DNA of 64,000 nucleotides from Thermococcus chitonophagus (lineage in GTDB: Archaea > Methanobacteriota_B > Thermococci > Thermococcales > Thermococcaceae). The notes beneath the pieces were generated by a model. The model made no database searches. It was not told where the DNA came from and saw only the letters and a list, made by a program, of their open reading frames with translations. Each line of letters opens with the position of its first letter. Within the stretch, counting starts at the first letter, position 1. Both the position numbers and the translations under genes were made by a program. Positions 25,929 to 34,473 of the stretch are shown piece after piece. The DNA lies in the NCBI RefSeq assembly GCF_002214605.1, contig NZ_CP015193.1, forward strand, positions 1,406,978-1,470,977, given 5' to 3'.

Positions 25929-27604
25929 TTGAAGAGTTTGAGGCAGAGTTCAAAGATCACATCCTGGAGAAGAAAACTCCAGCGAGAAATCAAATCCTCT
26001 ACGTGGTTAAAAAGGAGGCCCTCCCCGAGATGGTTGAGTACTGGCAGTGGCATCCCCAGGCCAGAGAGACTCACTACTCCATGGGCGTTGGAACCGATGA
26101 AAGGCAAATAAGCGGTGGTTTTGTCTACATGCCCGTGATAAGCGTCGTTAACCATGAGACGGGCGAGGAGTTCTGGATAATGCTCAAGGCCTATCTCGAC
26201 CCCGAGAACCCTGAATTCCCCTCTGTGGCATCGAAGGTTCCGGCAGCTTTGTGGGCCGAGAGGGAGGTTCACGATCTCCTAGGTTTAAAGCCCAAAGGAC
26301 ATCCTGATCTGAGGAGGTTAATACTCCCCGAAGACTGGCCCGAGGGGATCTATCCATTAAGAAAGGACATGGACTACTCCTACTCTCCTATGGGAACCCC
26401 TAAGTGCGCCTACCGTGAAGGTCCTCCCGACACAAGCTTAGTTCCTATAGGCCCGTACCACATGGCCCTCGATGAGCCGGCCCACTTCAGGCTCTTCGTC
26501 AAGGGAGAGGAGATAGTGGATGTTGACTACAGGGGCTTCTACTCCCACAGGGGGATAGAGAAGATAGGAGAAGGCAGGCTAACATACAACCAGATATTCT
26601 TCATAGCAGAAAGGATCTGCGGCATATGCGGTTTCCAGCACTCGGTAAGCTATGCCATGACTATAGAGAACCTTGCGGGAGTTGAAGTTCCTGAAAGGGC
26701 CCAATACATAAGGGTCATTCTCCTTGAGATAGAGAGGATCCACAGCCACCTCCTGTGGGCTGGTGTTGCGGCACACTTGGCGGGCTTTGACACGGGCTTC
26801 ATGTACGCGTGGAGGATAAGGGAAAGGGTAATGTGGCTGGCGGAGAGGCTTACCGGAAACAGGAAGACCTACGGAATGAACATCGTTGGTGGTGTGAGGA
26901 GGGACATCCTCGAGTACAGAAAGGAGCTGATACTTGAGGCAGTTAAGGAACTGAAGAAGGATGTTGAGAAGTTCTATGAGATAGTAACGAACACGAGAAC
27001 TCTGCTCAAGAGGGCGGAAGGAGTTGGTATTCTACCGTACAAGGTGGCAAAGGCCTACTCAGTTCTAGGGCCTACGGCGAGGGCCTCTGGAAGGGATATA
27101 GACACGAGAAGGGATCACAACGTTCTTGTCTACAATGAACTCGACTGGAAGGTTCCAGTTTATAAGGAGGGCGATGTCCTCGCGAGAATCCTCGTTAGGC
27201 TTGATGAGGTTCTAGAGAGCATCTGGATAATCGAGCAGGCCGTGGATCAGCTACCGGGAGGGGAAATCTTCACGCCAGTAGGTAAAATTCCTGAGTATGA
27301 AGAAGGCCTTGGATACACCGAGGCCCATCGCGGCGAAGTAGTTCACTACGTCATGACGGGAGAGAAGAACAAGGTCTACAGGTGGAAGGTCAGGGCTCCA
27401 ACGTACAACAACCTACCTGCCGTCCCGGAGATGCTGAAGGGCTACAGTGTCGCAGATGCCCCGCTGATAATAGCCAGCATAGACCCATGCTACTCATGCA
27501 CGGAGAGGGTTCAGATAGTAGATGCTGAGACGGGCAAGGTTAGGGTTCTCACGGAGAGCGAGTTTAACGAGCTTTCCATAAAGAAGGGGAGGGAAATGAG
27601 TTGA
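25925..27604 (+). CDS. [NiFe] hydrogenase large subunit, NuoC-NuoD fusion (HycE-like)
   Basis: About 559 residues. The N-terminal NuoC-like domain (about 1-170, with HDLLGLKPKGHPDLRRLILPEDWP) is fused to a NuoD/HycE domain. Both Ni-Fe ligand pairs are present: RICGICGF and DPCYSC near the C-terminus, so this is a real hydrogenase and not complex I. The GTG at 25925 overlaps the previous stop and has GGTGG five bases upstream. No long tail follows DPCYSC-type processing, yet about 25 residues come after it, and a HycI-like protease gene is at the operon end on the other strand. Confidence 0.94.
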   Translation: MIEEFEAEFKDHILEKKTPARNQILYVVKKEALPEMVEYWQWHPQARETHYSMGVGTDERQISGGFVYMPVISVVNHETGEEFWIMLKAYLDPENPEFPSVASKVPAALWAEREVHDLLGLKPKGHPDLRRLILPEDWPEGIYPLRKDMDYSYSPMGTPKCAYREGPPDTSLVPIGPYHMALDEPAHFRLFVKGEEIVDVDYRGFYSHRGIEKIGEGRLTYNQIFFIAERICGICGFQHSVSYAMTIENLAGVEVPERAQYIRVILLEIERIHSHLLWAGVAAHLAGFDTGFMYAWRIRERVMWLAERLTGNRKTYGMNIVGGVRRDILEYRKELILEAVKELKKDVEKFYEIVTNTRTLLKRAEGVGILPYKVAKAYSVLGPTARASGRDIDTRRDHNVLVYNELDWKVPVYKEGDVLARILVRLDEVLESIWIIEQAVDQLPGGEIFTPVGKIPEYEEGLGYTEAHRGEVVHYVMTGEKNKVYRWKVRAPTYNNLPAVPEMLKGYSVADAPLIIASIDPCYSCTERVQIVDAETGKVRVLTESEFNELSIKKGREMS

Positions 27605-28134
27605 TATTCTCTTCTTGGAAGAGGAGGGATCTCAGGCAGGGAGTTCCTGTAACGGTAACTTACCCGTTCACGGACACGGAAAAGCCACCTGAGTACAGAG
27701 GAATTCCGCACATAAATCCTGAACTGTGCATAGGTTGCGGTGCCTGCGTTAGGGCCTGCCCTCCCGATGCCCTCAGCATAGAGTGGGACTTTGAAAACGG
27801 AAAGAAGAGGATAGTGTTCAATGCAGCAAGGTGCATAAGGTGCCACCGTTGCGTTGAAGTATGCCCAACCGAGGCGATGGAAGAGACTACGAGGTTCGAG
27901 ATAGCCACGGACAATAAGGAGGACTTGATAGAGGTTGTAGAACATGACCTATACAGATGTCCCCATTGCGGAAGGTACGAGGAGTTCACCGAGAGGCAGA
28001 TCTACAAAATGCTGCAGATTTTACCCAAGGAGATTTTCGATGAATCCTCTCTTCTCGAGAGGGTTCTGCTATGCAGGGAGTGCAGGATGAGGGAGGAAGT
28101 TGAGAGGGTAAGGGGTGGTGGGGATGAGGTATAA
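27601..28134 (+). CDS. Ferredoxin-like hydrogenase subunit (HycF/NuoI-like)
   Basis: 177 residues with two 4Fe-4S motifs (CIGCGACVRACPPDAL; CIRCHRCVEVCPTEAM) and an extra C-terminal zinc- or iron-type Cys set (CPHCGRYEEF; CRECRM). It bridges electrons to the small subunit. TTG start at 27601 within ATGAGTTGATA overlaps the large-subunit stop, indicating translational coupling. Confidence 0.92.
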   Translation: MIFSSWKRRDLRQGVPVTVTYPFTDTEKPPEYRGIPHINPELCIGCGACVRACPPDALSIEWDFENGKKRIVFNAARCIRCHRCVEVCPTEAMEETTRFEIATDNKEDLIEVVEHDLYRCPHCGRYEEFTERQIYKMLQILPKEIFDESSLLERVLLCRECRMREEVERVRGGGDEV

Positions 28135-28939
28135 GTCCGTATGGGTGTTTCACGTTGACAGCGGTAGCTGTAACGGGTGCGATATAGAGATACTTGACGT
28201 TTTGACCCCTTACTATGACGTCGAGAGGTTTGGAATAAAGCTCGTCGGAAGTCCAAGGCATGCTGACGCCTTACTTGTCTCTGGCCCCCTCACTAGGCAG
28301 ACGTACTATGCAGTCAAAGCGGTGTATGAGGCAATGCCCCCAAAGCCCAGGATAGTGGTCGCCATAGGAACCTGTGCCTCAAGCGGAGGGATATTTTACA
28401 ACGGCTACCCGATATACAACCCCACTAAGGAGAGGGGAAGGGACAGGCTGAGAACCGGCGGAATTGAAGTTCTCCTGCAGGAATACGGAACGAAACCAGA
28501 CCTGTACATTCCCGGATGTCCTCCAAGCCCGGAGGAAATACTCTACGGCCTCTCCCTCCTCTTAGGGATCAAGGAGAAGAAGATGAAAGGTGAGAGGTGG
28601 ACAGCATCCCCACCCGGAAAGGAGGAGGGGGTTCCCTTCAGGCTCCCCGTTAGGCCCGTAAACGAGAGGATATACCTGACATTAAGGGAGGAGCTCAGGA
28701 GAGTTATCGGCTACTTCGACAGGAAACTCGTCCTTGAAGAATTTCTGAGGATGGTGAACAAGGCAGAGAAAAGTGAAAATCCGAGGGAAACTCTGCACTC
28801 TCTAATTCAGGAGTTCCTGAAAAAGGAGAAGGATTGTAGGATTAGATTCGCGATGCAGTTCTTAGAAAAAGAGTACTGGAGGCTTAGAGATGAGTATGAA
28901 AGGAGGCACGTGGGCCTTGTTAAGGTTGAGGTACCTTAG
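28124..28939 (+). CDS. [NiFe] hydrogenase small subunit (HycG/NuoB-like)
   Basis: 271 residues from ATG 28124 (GGTGGTG upstream). The proximal 4Fe-4S ligands are visible: GSCNGCDIE, GTCASSGG and GCPPSPEE. It has an unusually long C-terminal extension after the NuoB core (from about residue 165 on) rich in charged helices (LRRVIGYFDRKLVLEEFLRMV), as in some archaeal Mfh enzymes. Start overlaps the HycF-like stop. Confidence 0.93.
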   Translation: MRYKSVWVFHVDSGSCNGCDIEILDVLTPYYDVERFGIKLVGSPRHADALLVSGPLTRQTYYAVKAVYEAMPPKPRIVVAIGTCASSGGIFYNGYPIYNPTKERGRDRLRTGGIEVLLQEYGTKPDLYIPGCPPSPEEILYGLSLLLGIKEKKMKGERWTASPPGKEEGVPFRLPVRPVNERIYLTLREELRRVIGYFDRKLVLEEFLRMVNKAEKSENPRETLHSLIQEFLKKEKDCRIRFAMQFLEKEYWRLRDEYERRHVGLVKVEVP

Positions 28940-29180
28940 CGACATCTACCTCTCAAAGGTAACCTCTCACTTCGCGGGGGACATGCTGATCATGGAGGAA
29001 ATCGGTGAGGTAAGCGAGCTAACCGCGAGGAAGATCCTCAAGATGGGCGAAGTTACTCCTGAAACACTCTCGGCTCTAAACCTTAACGAGCTTCCCGAAG
29101 AGGACAGGAAAGTCATCGAGAGGGCAATATCAGGAGAGTGGAAGGCTCTAAAGGTGGTCAGGAGGGAGAAAGATGATTGA
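28917..29180 (+). CDS. Small accessory protein in the hydrogenase operon, unknown function
   Basis: About 87 residues, LRYLSDIYLSKVTSHFAGDM then EVSELTARKILKMGEVTPETLSALNLNELPEEDRKVIERAI and a basic-acidic end. Start uncertain: TTG 28917 lies ten bases after AAAGGAGG (28899-28906); ATG 28890 or TTG 28926 are alternatives. It is soluble and helical with no metal motif. Position between the hydrogenase small subunit and the Mrp genes suggests an assembly or linker role, which is inference. Confidence 0.75.
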   Translation: MLRLRYLSDIYLSKVTSHFAGDMLIMEEIGEVSELTARKILKMGEVTPETLSALNLNELPEEDRKVIERAISGEWKALKVVRREKDD

Positions 29181-29439
29181 GAGTGTTGTAAAGCTGATAG
29201 TTCCGATATTCTCCCTCGCGATAGTTATGTACCTGATAAGGGCCGTTAAGGGGCCCACAATTCCCGATATAGTTCTCGCAATAGACTGTATAGGCTACGA
29301 TCTAGCGGCGTTCATGGGGATTCTCTCGCTCTATTTCAAGTCCCCCTACCTTATTTCAGGAGCGATAGTCCTTGCCCTCTGGTCCTACCTCCTCGACATC
29401 TACGTCTCCAGGTACCTCCTGAGGGAGGTGAGAGGATGA
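29173..29439 (+). CDS. mnhF: Mrp antiporter subunit F (MnhF-like)
   Basis: 88 residues with three membrane helices and the MrpF pattern RAVKGPTIPDIVLAIDCIGYDL (the family's GPT-x2-DR/DxV region). Part of the cation/proton antiporter half of the operon. Overlaps the preceding stop by eight bases. Confidence 0.9.
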   Translation: MIESVVKLIVPIFSLAIVMYLIRAVKGPTIPDIVLAIDCIGYDLAAFMGILSLYFKSPYLISGAIVLALWSYLLDIYVSRYLLREVRG

Positions 29440-29780
29440 TCCTACTCTACATCGGTGCAGGCCTCATGATCATCGGTGCCCTCTGCGACCTCTTAGCGGG
29501 AATAGGTATGCTGAAGTTTAGGAACTTCTACCTAAGGCTGCACGCCGCCACCATAGGCACAGTGGGCGGTGCGGTTGTCCCGCTAATCGGCGTTGCATTG
29601 GCAGCCCTAGACATGCCCGGCTTACCAGGAAGGTTCGCCATAGCCGGGGCAAGCTTCATAACTGCCTTGATAATCCTTCTAGTTGCGCCCGCGGGCAGCA
29701 CAGCACTAGCCTACGCCGCTCACCGCTCAGGAGTCGAGGGAAACTTCTACTTTGATCACCTGAGGGGTGAGGAGAGGTGA
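29436..29780 (+). CDS. mnhG: Mrp antiporter subunit G (MnhG-like)
   Basis: 114 residues, three helices, with GIGMLKFRNFYLRLHAATIGTVGGAVV, the MrpG signature (phase F/LRLHA-T). Start overlaps mnhF by four bases (ATGA). Confidence 0.9.
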   Translation: MILLYIGAGLMIIGALCDLLAGIGMLKFRNFYLRLHAATIGTVGGAVVPLIGVALAALDMPGLPGRFAIAGASFITALIILLVAPAGSTALAYAAHRSGVEGNFYFDHLRGEER

Positions 29781-30019
29781 TGGCTCTGTTAGCGTTCTTC
29801 TCCCTCATCGGCCTCATCATGGCGTACCTTGCCGTAACGGAGAGAGATCTCATAAAGGCCGTGGGCTTCTCTGCCCTCCAAGCCATAGCCTATGCTGGGA
29901 TATTCTACCTTCTGATGGCCCCTGACATAGTTCTGGCCTACGTTGCCATCTCGGTGGGAATATACACGGCTCTCCTGGTCTTCGTGATTATGAAAACCGG
30001 AAGGTACGAGGTGAGCTGA
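29780..30019 (+). CDS. DUF4040/MbhD-like subunit (MrpA C-terminal part)
   Basis: 79 residues with three helices and ERDLIKAVGFSALQAIAYAGIFYLL plus DIVLAYVAISVGIYTAL, corresponding to the piece that follows the MrpA core in bacteria. In Thermococcales Mrp modules MrpA is broken into such pieces. Start at ATG 29780 overlaps the mnhG stop. Confidence 0.85.
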   Translation: MALLAFFSLIGLIMAYLAVTERDLIKAVGFSALQAIAYAGIFYLLMAPDIVLAYVAISVGIYTALLVFVIMKTGRYEVS

Positions 30020-30020
30020 A

Positions 30021-30728
30021 ATGAAAAGGCTAATATTTGGAATTATACTCACCCTAACACCATTCGTCGTTGCCTACCTCTACCCCCTCTCGGTCCCGAG
30101 CTCCATCCACTCCCTTGGCGAGTTCTACCTTAAGAACAGCCTGACTTCGGTTAGGAGCCCAGAGGTTGTTACTTCGATCTTATGGGACTACCGTGGCCTT
30201 GACACGGTGTTCGAGACTGCAGTGTTCTTCTTAGCTATAATGGGAGGCTTGGCAATATTCCGGGAGCTGAAGCTTGAATATTCCTCCTGGGAGGAGTTCC
30301 CACTGCCCGTTAAAGTTGTGACCAAGGTTACAGCAGTCCTGATAGTGACGGTTGCAGCTTCCCTCGCACTCCACGGACAGCTCACCCCAGGAGGAGGCTT
30401 TCAGGGGGGTTCAACGTTAGCGGTTGCTCCGCTCCTAGTTATCGGGGCTGTCTCACTGGCATCCCTCAAGAGAACTGGGATAACTTTAGAGAGGGCTGTA
30501 CTGATTAGAATCCTCGGCCTCACGGGGATTGTAATCCTTGCACTTATTCCACTCGCCCTTGGAGGCTACGCGGTTCAAAACCAGCCGTACTTTCCGAGCG
30601 AGTTCCTGGGGACGCTCCTTGGAGGATCTCTTCTGTGGTACAACATCTTCGAGTTCTTGGCCGTAGGAGCTGGATTCACGGCGGTGTTCTTGATTCTAGC
30701 GGTGGCAGGGGGTGGTAGGGATGATTAA
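30021..30728 (+). CDS. mnhB: Mrp antiporter subunit B with MbhE-like N-part (MnhB)
   Basis: 235 residues. The first about 75 residues (IPSSIHSLGEFYLKNSLTSVRSPEVVTSILWDYRGLDTVFE) match the MbhE/MrpA tail; the rest is MnhB with LHGQLTPGGGFQGGSTLAVAPLL. So MrpA's end and MrpB are fused here. Part of the Na+/H+ antiporter. Confidence 0.9.
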   Translation: MKRLIFGIILTLTPFVVAYLYPLSVPSSIHSLGEFYLKNSLTSVRSPEVVTSILWDYRGLDTVFETAVFFLAIMGGLAIFRELKLEYSSWEEFPLPVKVVTKVTAVLIVTVAASLALHGQLTPGGGFQGGSTLAVAPLLVIGAVSLASLKRTGITLERAVLIRILGLTGIVILALIPLALGGYAVQNQPYFPSEFLGTLLGGSLLWYNIFEFLAVGAGFTAVFLILAVAGGGRDD

Positions 30729-31050
30729 CCTCTGGAGCGTGGCGATAGTTTCCCTAGTCCTCACGATGGTCTTGGGCATTTATGGCGTTACCGCGAGGAA
30801 AGATCTTGTAAAGAAGCTGATCTCTCTAACGATACTTGGGGATTCAGCAAACGCTTTTGTCGTGGCTTTAGGTTACAGAATCAACGGCAAGCCCCCGATT
30901 CTTCCATCCGGGGAATCCGTTGCAACGTTCGCTAAGACCGCCGTTGATCCCCTACCTCAAGCCCTAGTGATAACGGCCGTCGTAATTGGGATGGCAATAA
31001 ACGTGCTCTTAGCTTTCGCGATAGTCCAGCTGAGGAGGGTTGAGACATGA
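30721..31050 (+). CDS. mnhC: Mrp antiporter subunit C (MnhC/NuoK-like)
   Basis: 109 residues, three helices, with a NuoK-like core (GIYGVTARKDLVKKLI) and the MrpC loop VDPLPQALVITAVVIGMA. ATG 30721 follows GGTGGT and overlaps the mnhB end by eight bases. Confidence 0.91.
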   Translation: MINLWSVAIVSLVLTMVLGIYGVTARKDLVKKLISLTILGDSANAFVVALGYRINGKPPILPSGESVATFAKTAVDPLPQALVITAVVIGMAINVLLAFAIVQLRRVET

Positions 31051-31529
31051 GGGAGTTGCCCGTGTTCCTTCTAGTCCTGGGGGCCTACCTAATATTCACG
31101 GGCTCTGCAAAACCGTACGACTTAGTTACTGGAGCCCTCGTTGCCCTCGTGATATCAGCTCTTACATCCAAATACTTGGTTAAGATGCCAGGAAAGGCCC
31201 TGAACCCGTTAAGGTGGCTCTGGGCTCTGATTTACTTCCTGTGGTACATGATTGTTGCCGAGGTTAAAGCCCATGTTGACGTGATAGTCAGGATATTCAC
31301 CGGAAACGTCAGGCCCGCAATAGTCAAAGTCCCCGTTAATTTGGCCTCCGACTACTCGAAAATGCTCGTTGCGAACTCCATAACAAACACCCCAGGAACG
31401 GTCGTCGTTGACGTTGATGATGAGTACCTCTATGTAAACTGGATATACGCAACTACGGACAGACCGGAGGAGGCTAGAGAGAGAATTTCCAAGGAATTTG
31501 AGAAGTTCGCCTCGAAGATTTTTGAGTGA
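31047..31529 (+). CDS. mnhE: Mrp antiporter subunit E (MnhE-like)
   Basis: 160 residues: two or three N-terminal helices and a soluble C-domain with MLVANSITNTPGTVVVDVDDEYLYVNWIY, the MnhE signature NSITLTPGT. Overlaps mnhC by four bases. Confidence 0.92.
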   Translation: MRELPVFLLVLGAYLIFTGSAKPYDLVTGALVALVISALTSKYLVKMPGKALNPLRWLWALIYFLWYMIVAEVKAHVDVIVRIFTGNVRPAIVKVPVNLASDYSKMLVANSITNTPGTVVVDVDDEYLYVNWIYATTDRPEEARERISKEFEKFASKIFE

Positions 31530-31539
31530 GGTGGTGGAA

Positions 31540-33000
31540 ATGAACCCGGTTCCTCTGGCAGTCTTGATCCCAATTGCTTTCGCGTTCACCCTGCCCCTCA
31601 TTGGAAAGCTGTCAAAAAGCGTTGCTAAGGCGTACGCCGTGCTTGGAACATTCCTTACGATGCTCTTCACGTTTGATATATTCAGATCCTCTGAAGGTGG
31701 CCCATTAACATACACCTTCGGAGGGTGGAGGGCCCCCGTAGGGATAGTTTACGAAGTAGACACGATGAGCGCGTTCCTTGCCCTCGTAACATCAACTCTG
31801 CTCTTCCTAATAGCCATCTACAGCCTCGAGTACATAAGGAGCGGGGAGGTTTGGTACTTCACCCTGTACCTTGGCCTCGAGGCCGGGCTGATCGGCGTCC
31901 TCTATACGGGAGATATGTTCAACCTCTTCGTAATGCTCGAGGTAACGAGCGTCGCTGCCTACGCCCTCGTAATGTTCAATAGAGATCCTCAATCCCTGAG
32001 GGCCGGCTTGAAGTACGCCTTCATAGGGGCCATTGGAACAACTCTCTACTTCATCGCAATGGGCCTACTTTATAGAACGTACGGGACGCTGAACATGGCC
32101 CAGCTGGCTGAGATAGTCCATTCCTCTGATGTAGTCAACGCTTCCCTTGCCATCCTTCTCTTAGCCACTTGGGCCTTCCTGATAAAGGCGGCAATATTCC
32201 CCAATCACTTCTGGCTTCCAGATGCGCATCCAGCAGCCCCAAGTCCAATTTCAGCGGTTCTCTCTGGTTTAGTCGTCAATGTGGGAATTTACTCAATAGG
32301 GAGGCTTTACTTCACACTGTACTCAGGCCTTCCCGAGGTCAAATCCCTGGGAACCCTGCTAATTATCCTAGGGGTGATTTCGGCGTTCTTGGGTGCGATC
32401 ATGATGAACGTCCACTCAGACATCAAGAGGGTCATAGCGTACTCAACGATAATGCACATGGGTTACTTGGCAATGGCCCTCGGGATTGGGAGTAGCTTGG
32501 CCTTGGCATCTGCAGTCTTCCACACCTTCAACCATGCCGTTGCGAAAGCCCTGCTATTCCTCTCCGCCGGAATAATGATCCAAATCGGTGGATCTAGGGA
32601 TCTCAAAGATTTAGGGGGAATTGGGAGGGCAAATCCGTTTGCAATGTTTTCCTTCGCAGTTGCAGCCCTGAGTTTAGCTGGAATACCTCCATTGAACGTG
32701 TTTTCGAGTAAAGTAATGTTGTTTACGGCCTTCCTAGATTGGAACCCAGCGCTTGCGGGAGTTCTCGTTGTAACGTCGATAATGAGCCTGGTAGCTTACA
32801 TCAAGATGATGAGGGTTCTGTGGCTTGGAGGCGGGAAGAAGGAGAGCAGAGGTATGCCGGTAATGACGGGCGTGGTTGTGGCTATTTCAATAGCGGTTGT
32901 AGTCTTGGGCCTGGTCGGCCCATGGATATTCAAGAGCGTAGCACTTCCCGCCGTTGCCCAGGGATGGAAGAGCTACGTCGCGGGAGGGCTGGGAGGATGA
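31540..33000 (+). CDS. mnhD: Mrp antiporter subunit D (MnhD-like)
   Basis: 486 residues from ATG 31540 (GAGGTGG upstream). Features: MLEVTSVAAYALV with the membrane glutamate, FLIKAAIFPNHFWLPDAHPAAPSPISA, and HTFNHAVAKALLF. These are the ion-channel motifs of the MrpD/NuoN/NuoM family. It is the last antiporter subunit in the operon. Two small cofactor genes follow with ATGA overlaps. Confidence 0.93.
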   Translation: MNPVPLAVLIPIAFAFTLPLIGKLSKSVAKAYAVLGTFLTMLFTFDIFRSSEGGPLTYTFGGWRAPVGIVYEVDTMSAFLALVTSTLLFLIAIYSLEYIRSGEVWYFTLYLGLEAGLIGVLYTGDMFNLFVMLEVTSVAAYALVMFNRDPQSLRAGLKYAFIGAIGTTLYFIAMGLLYRTYGTLNMAQLAEIVHSSDVVNASLAILLLATWAFLIKAAIFPNHFWLPDAHPAAPSPISAVLSGLVVNVGIYSIGRLYFTLYSGLPEVKSLGTLLIILGVISAFLGAIMMNVHSDIKRVIAYSTIMHMGYLAMALGIGSSLALASAVFHTFNHAVAKALLFLSAGIMIQIGGSRDLKDLGGIGRANPFAMFSFAVAALSLAGIPPLNVFSSKVMLFTAFLDWNPALAGVLVVTSIMSLVAYIKMMRVLWLGGGKKESRGMPVMTGVVVAISIAVVVLGLVGPWIFKSVALPAVAQGWKSYVAGGLGG

Positions 33001-33398
33001 AGGAGGAGATAGTTAAGAGGATACTCGAGGTTTATGGGGACGACGTCCTCTCAATAGTTTTTTATGGGGGCCACTTGAAGGGACTGATCGATGAGGTAGA
33101 TGTCTTGGTGATACTAAGGGAGCATGAAGATCCCGTAAAGGTAAACAGGCTTGCGGAGTTTATAACCAAGGTGAAGGATCCAGTGGAGCGCGAGCTTGGC
33201 ATAAAGCTTGCCTTTGAGCTCTACACGCTGGAGGAGATGGAGAACTTTCACGCTTCCCTCTTAGATATTTTGAAGTGCCACGAGGTTGTTTACGATCCCG
33301 AAGGGTACTTCAGGAGGCTCGCCGAGGAGGTGAAGGATCCCTATAAAAACCTGAAAAGGATGAAGTACCTAACAACGATAGAGGTAGTTAGGGGATGA
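32997..33398 (+). CDS. Nucleotidyltransferase-fold protein (probably inactive MNT type)
   Basis: 133 residues. [22 protein letters not shown] has the shape of the minimal nucleotidyltransferase motif GS-x10-DxD, but GS is GG and only one aspartate pair is left (DEVDVL), so catalytic activity is doubtful. The rest is helical with a Cys ([14 protein letters not shown]). ATG overlaps the mnhD stop and its own stop overlaps mobA, so it is co-translated within the operon. Role unknown. Confidence 0.75.
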   Translation: MKEEIVKRILEVYGDDVLSIVFYGGHLKGLIDEVDVLVILREHEDPVKVNRLAEFITKVKDPVERELGIKLAFELYTLEEMENFHASLLDILKCHEVVYDPEGYFRRLAEEVKDPYKNLKRMKYLTTIEVVRG

Positions 33399-33967
33399 TA
33401 GGGGCAGTGCTAGCCGGAGGAAGGGCAAAAAGATTTGGGGAGGATAAGCTACTCTTCAAAATCAACGGGAAGCCCTTAGTGCTCCATGCCATAGAGAGGT
33501 TAGAGAGTAGCAGGCTGATCGATGAAATTGTGATCGTTGCATCTAAGTTCAACGCCGAGAAGCTCCGAACCCTTGGGTACAGCGTCGTGATTGATGAGCT
33601 AATAGTGGGGCCGATAAGTGGCATTTTCACCGCACTATCGTTGGGAGATGCCTTCGTTGTGGGCGGGGATATGCCTTCTTTAATTCCAGAATTCATTGAT
33701 TACATAATTAAGCAATTCAATAATTCTGGAAAAATTGTGTGCGTTCCCAGGTGGAGCAACGGCTACCTTGAGCCCCTCCATTCAGCTTACGCCCAGGAGT
33801 TCCGGGACATCCTGGGAAAGAGGATAAATGATGGGAAGTACAAGCTGTACGATGCGATAACTTCCTCTGATGCATGCTACATCGACATAGAGGCCCTGCC
33901 CCAAGAATGGCAGGTTAGCTTTTTCAACGTCAATAAGAAGGAGGATTTAAAGGATCTCACAAAATAA
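33395..33967 (+). CDS. mobA: Molybdenum cofactor guanylyltransferase
   Basis: 190 residues with the GTP-binding start [20 protein letters not shown] and the metal-site motif [17 protein letters not shown]. It attaches GMP to molybdopterin, making the MGD cofactor that FdhA needs. Last gene of the formate operon; its 3' end overlaps the convergent hycI-like gene by 21 bases. Confidence 0.93.
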   Translation: MIGAVLAGGRAKRFGEDKLLFKINGKPLVLHAIERLESSRLIDEIVIVASKFNAEKLRTLGYSVVIDELIVGPISGIFTALSLGDAFVVGGDMPSLIPEFIDYIIKQFNNSGKIVCVPRWSNGYLEPLHSAYAQEFRDILGKRINDGKYKLYDAITSSDACYIDIEALPQEWQVSFFNVNKKEDLKDLTK

Positions 33968-34411
33968 TGATATCAGTTTTTCTAATGCTTTTTTAACCTC
34001 CTCACTGACCTCCCCAAACATCTCTAGGCTTTTTGGCTGACAGCCAATGAGGATGGCCTTGGCATTTATGTGCCCCTTTATGAACTTCATCAAGATTTTC
34101 AGGGGCATCCCGTGGGTTGATATTGTGTCTCCAAGCGTCCCCTCAGGATCAGCTATAATCAATTCCCCGGGCTTTCCATTAAAGTGCACTGCATCAACGA
34201 ATATTATCAAATCCGGCTTAAACTCAATTATCTTACCCAGGAAGCTCTCCGGAACCGGGCCACAATTTAAGATTAAAATATTTTCGTTACTTACCTTCTC
34301 TTTTAGTTTCTCTACGAATACAATTCCAAAAGCATCATCCCCTCTCAACTCATTTCCAATTCCACAGATAACGATTCTCTTGCTTTCTTTGATTAATTTT
34401 TCAATATCCAT
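33947..34411 (-). CDS. hycI: Hydrogenase maturation protease (HycI type)
   Basis: 154 residues: [21 protein letters not shown] carries the N-terminal GxGNxxxxDD metal motif; [15 protein letters not shown] gives the middle Asp; [11 protein letters not shown] gives the His. This endopeptidase trims the C-terminus of the large subunit after nickel insertion, so it likely matures the HycE-like protein of the operon next to it. It has its own promoter (TATA-like GTATATAAG upstream) and convergent orientation. Confidence 0.93.
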   Translation of the reverse strand: MDIEKLIKESKRIVICGIGNELRGDDAFGIVFVEKLKEKVSNENILILNCGPVPESFLGKIIEFKPDLIIFVDAVHFNGKPGELIIADPEGTLGDTISTHGMPLKILMKFIKGHINAKAILIGCQPKSLEMFGEVSEEVKKALEKLISLFCEIL

Positions 34412-34473
34412 GTATGTTGAATCGAGAACTCAAACTTATATACCTTACCTAATATAAAAGTCTAAAAAGAGGA

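Noticed and set aside
25736-26272. 178-codon minus-strand frame in the hydrogenase operon
   Set aside because: Antisense to clear HycD and HycE homologues; no ribosome site or domain.
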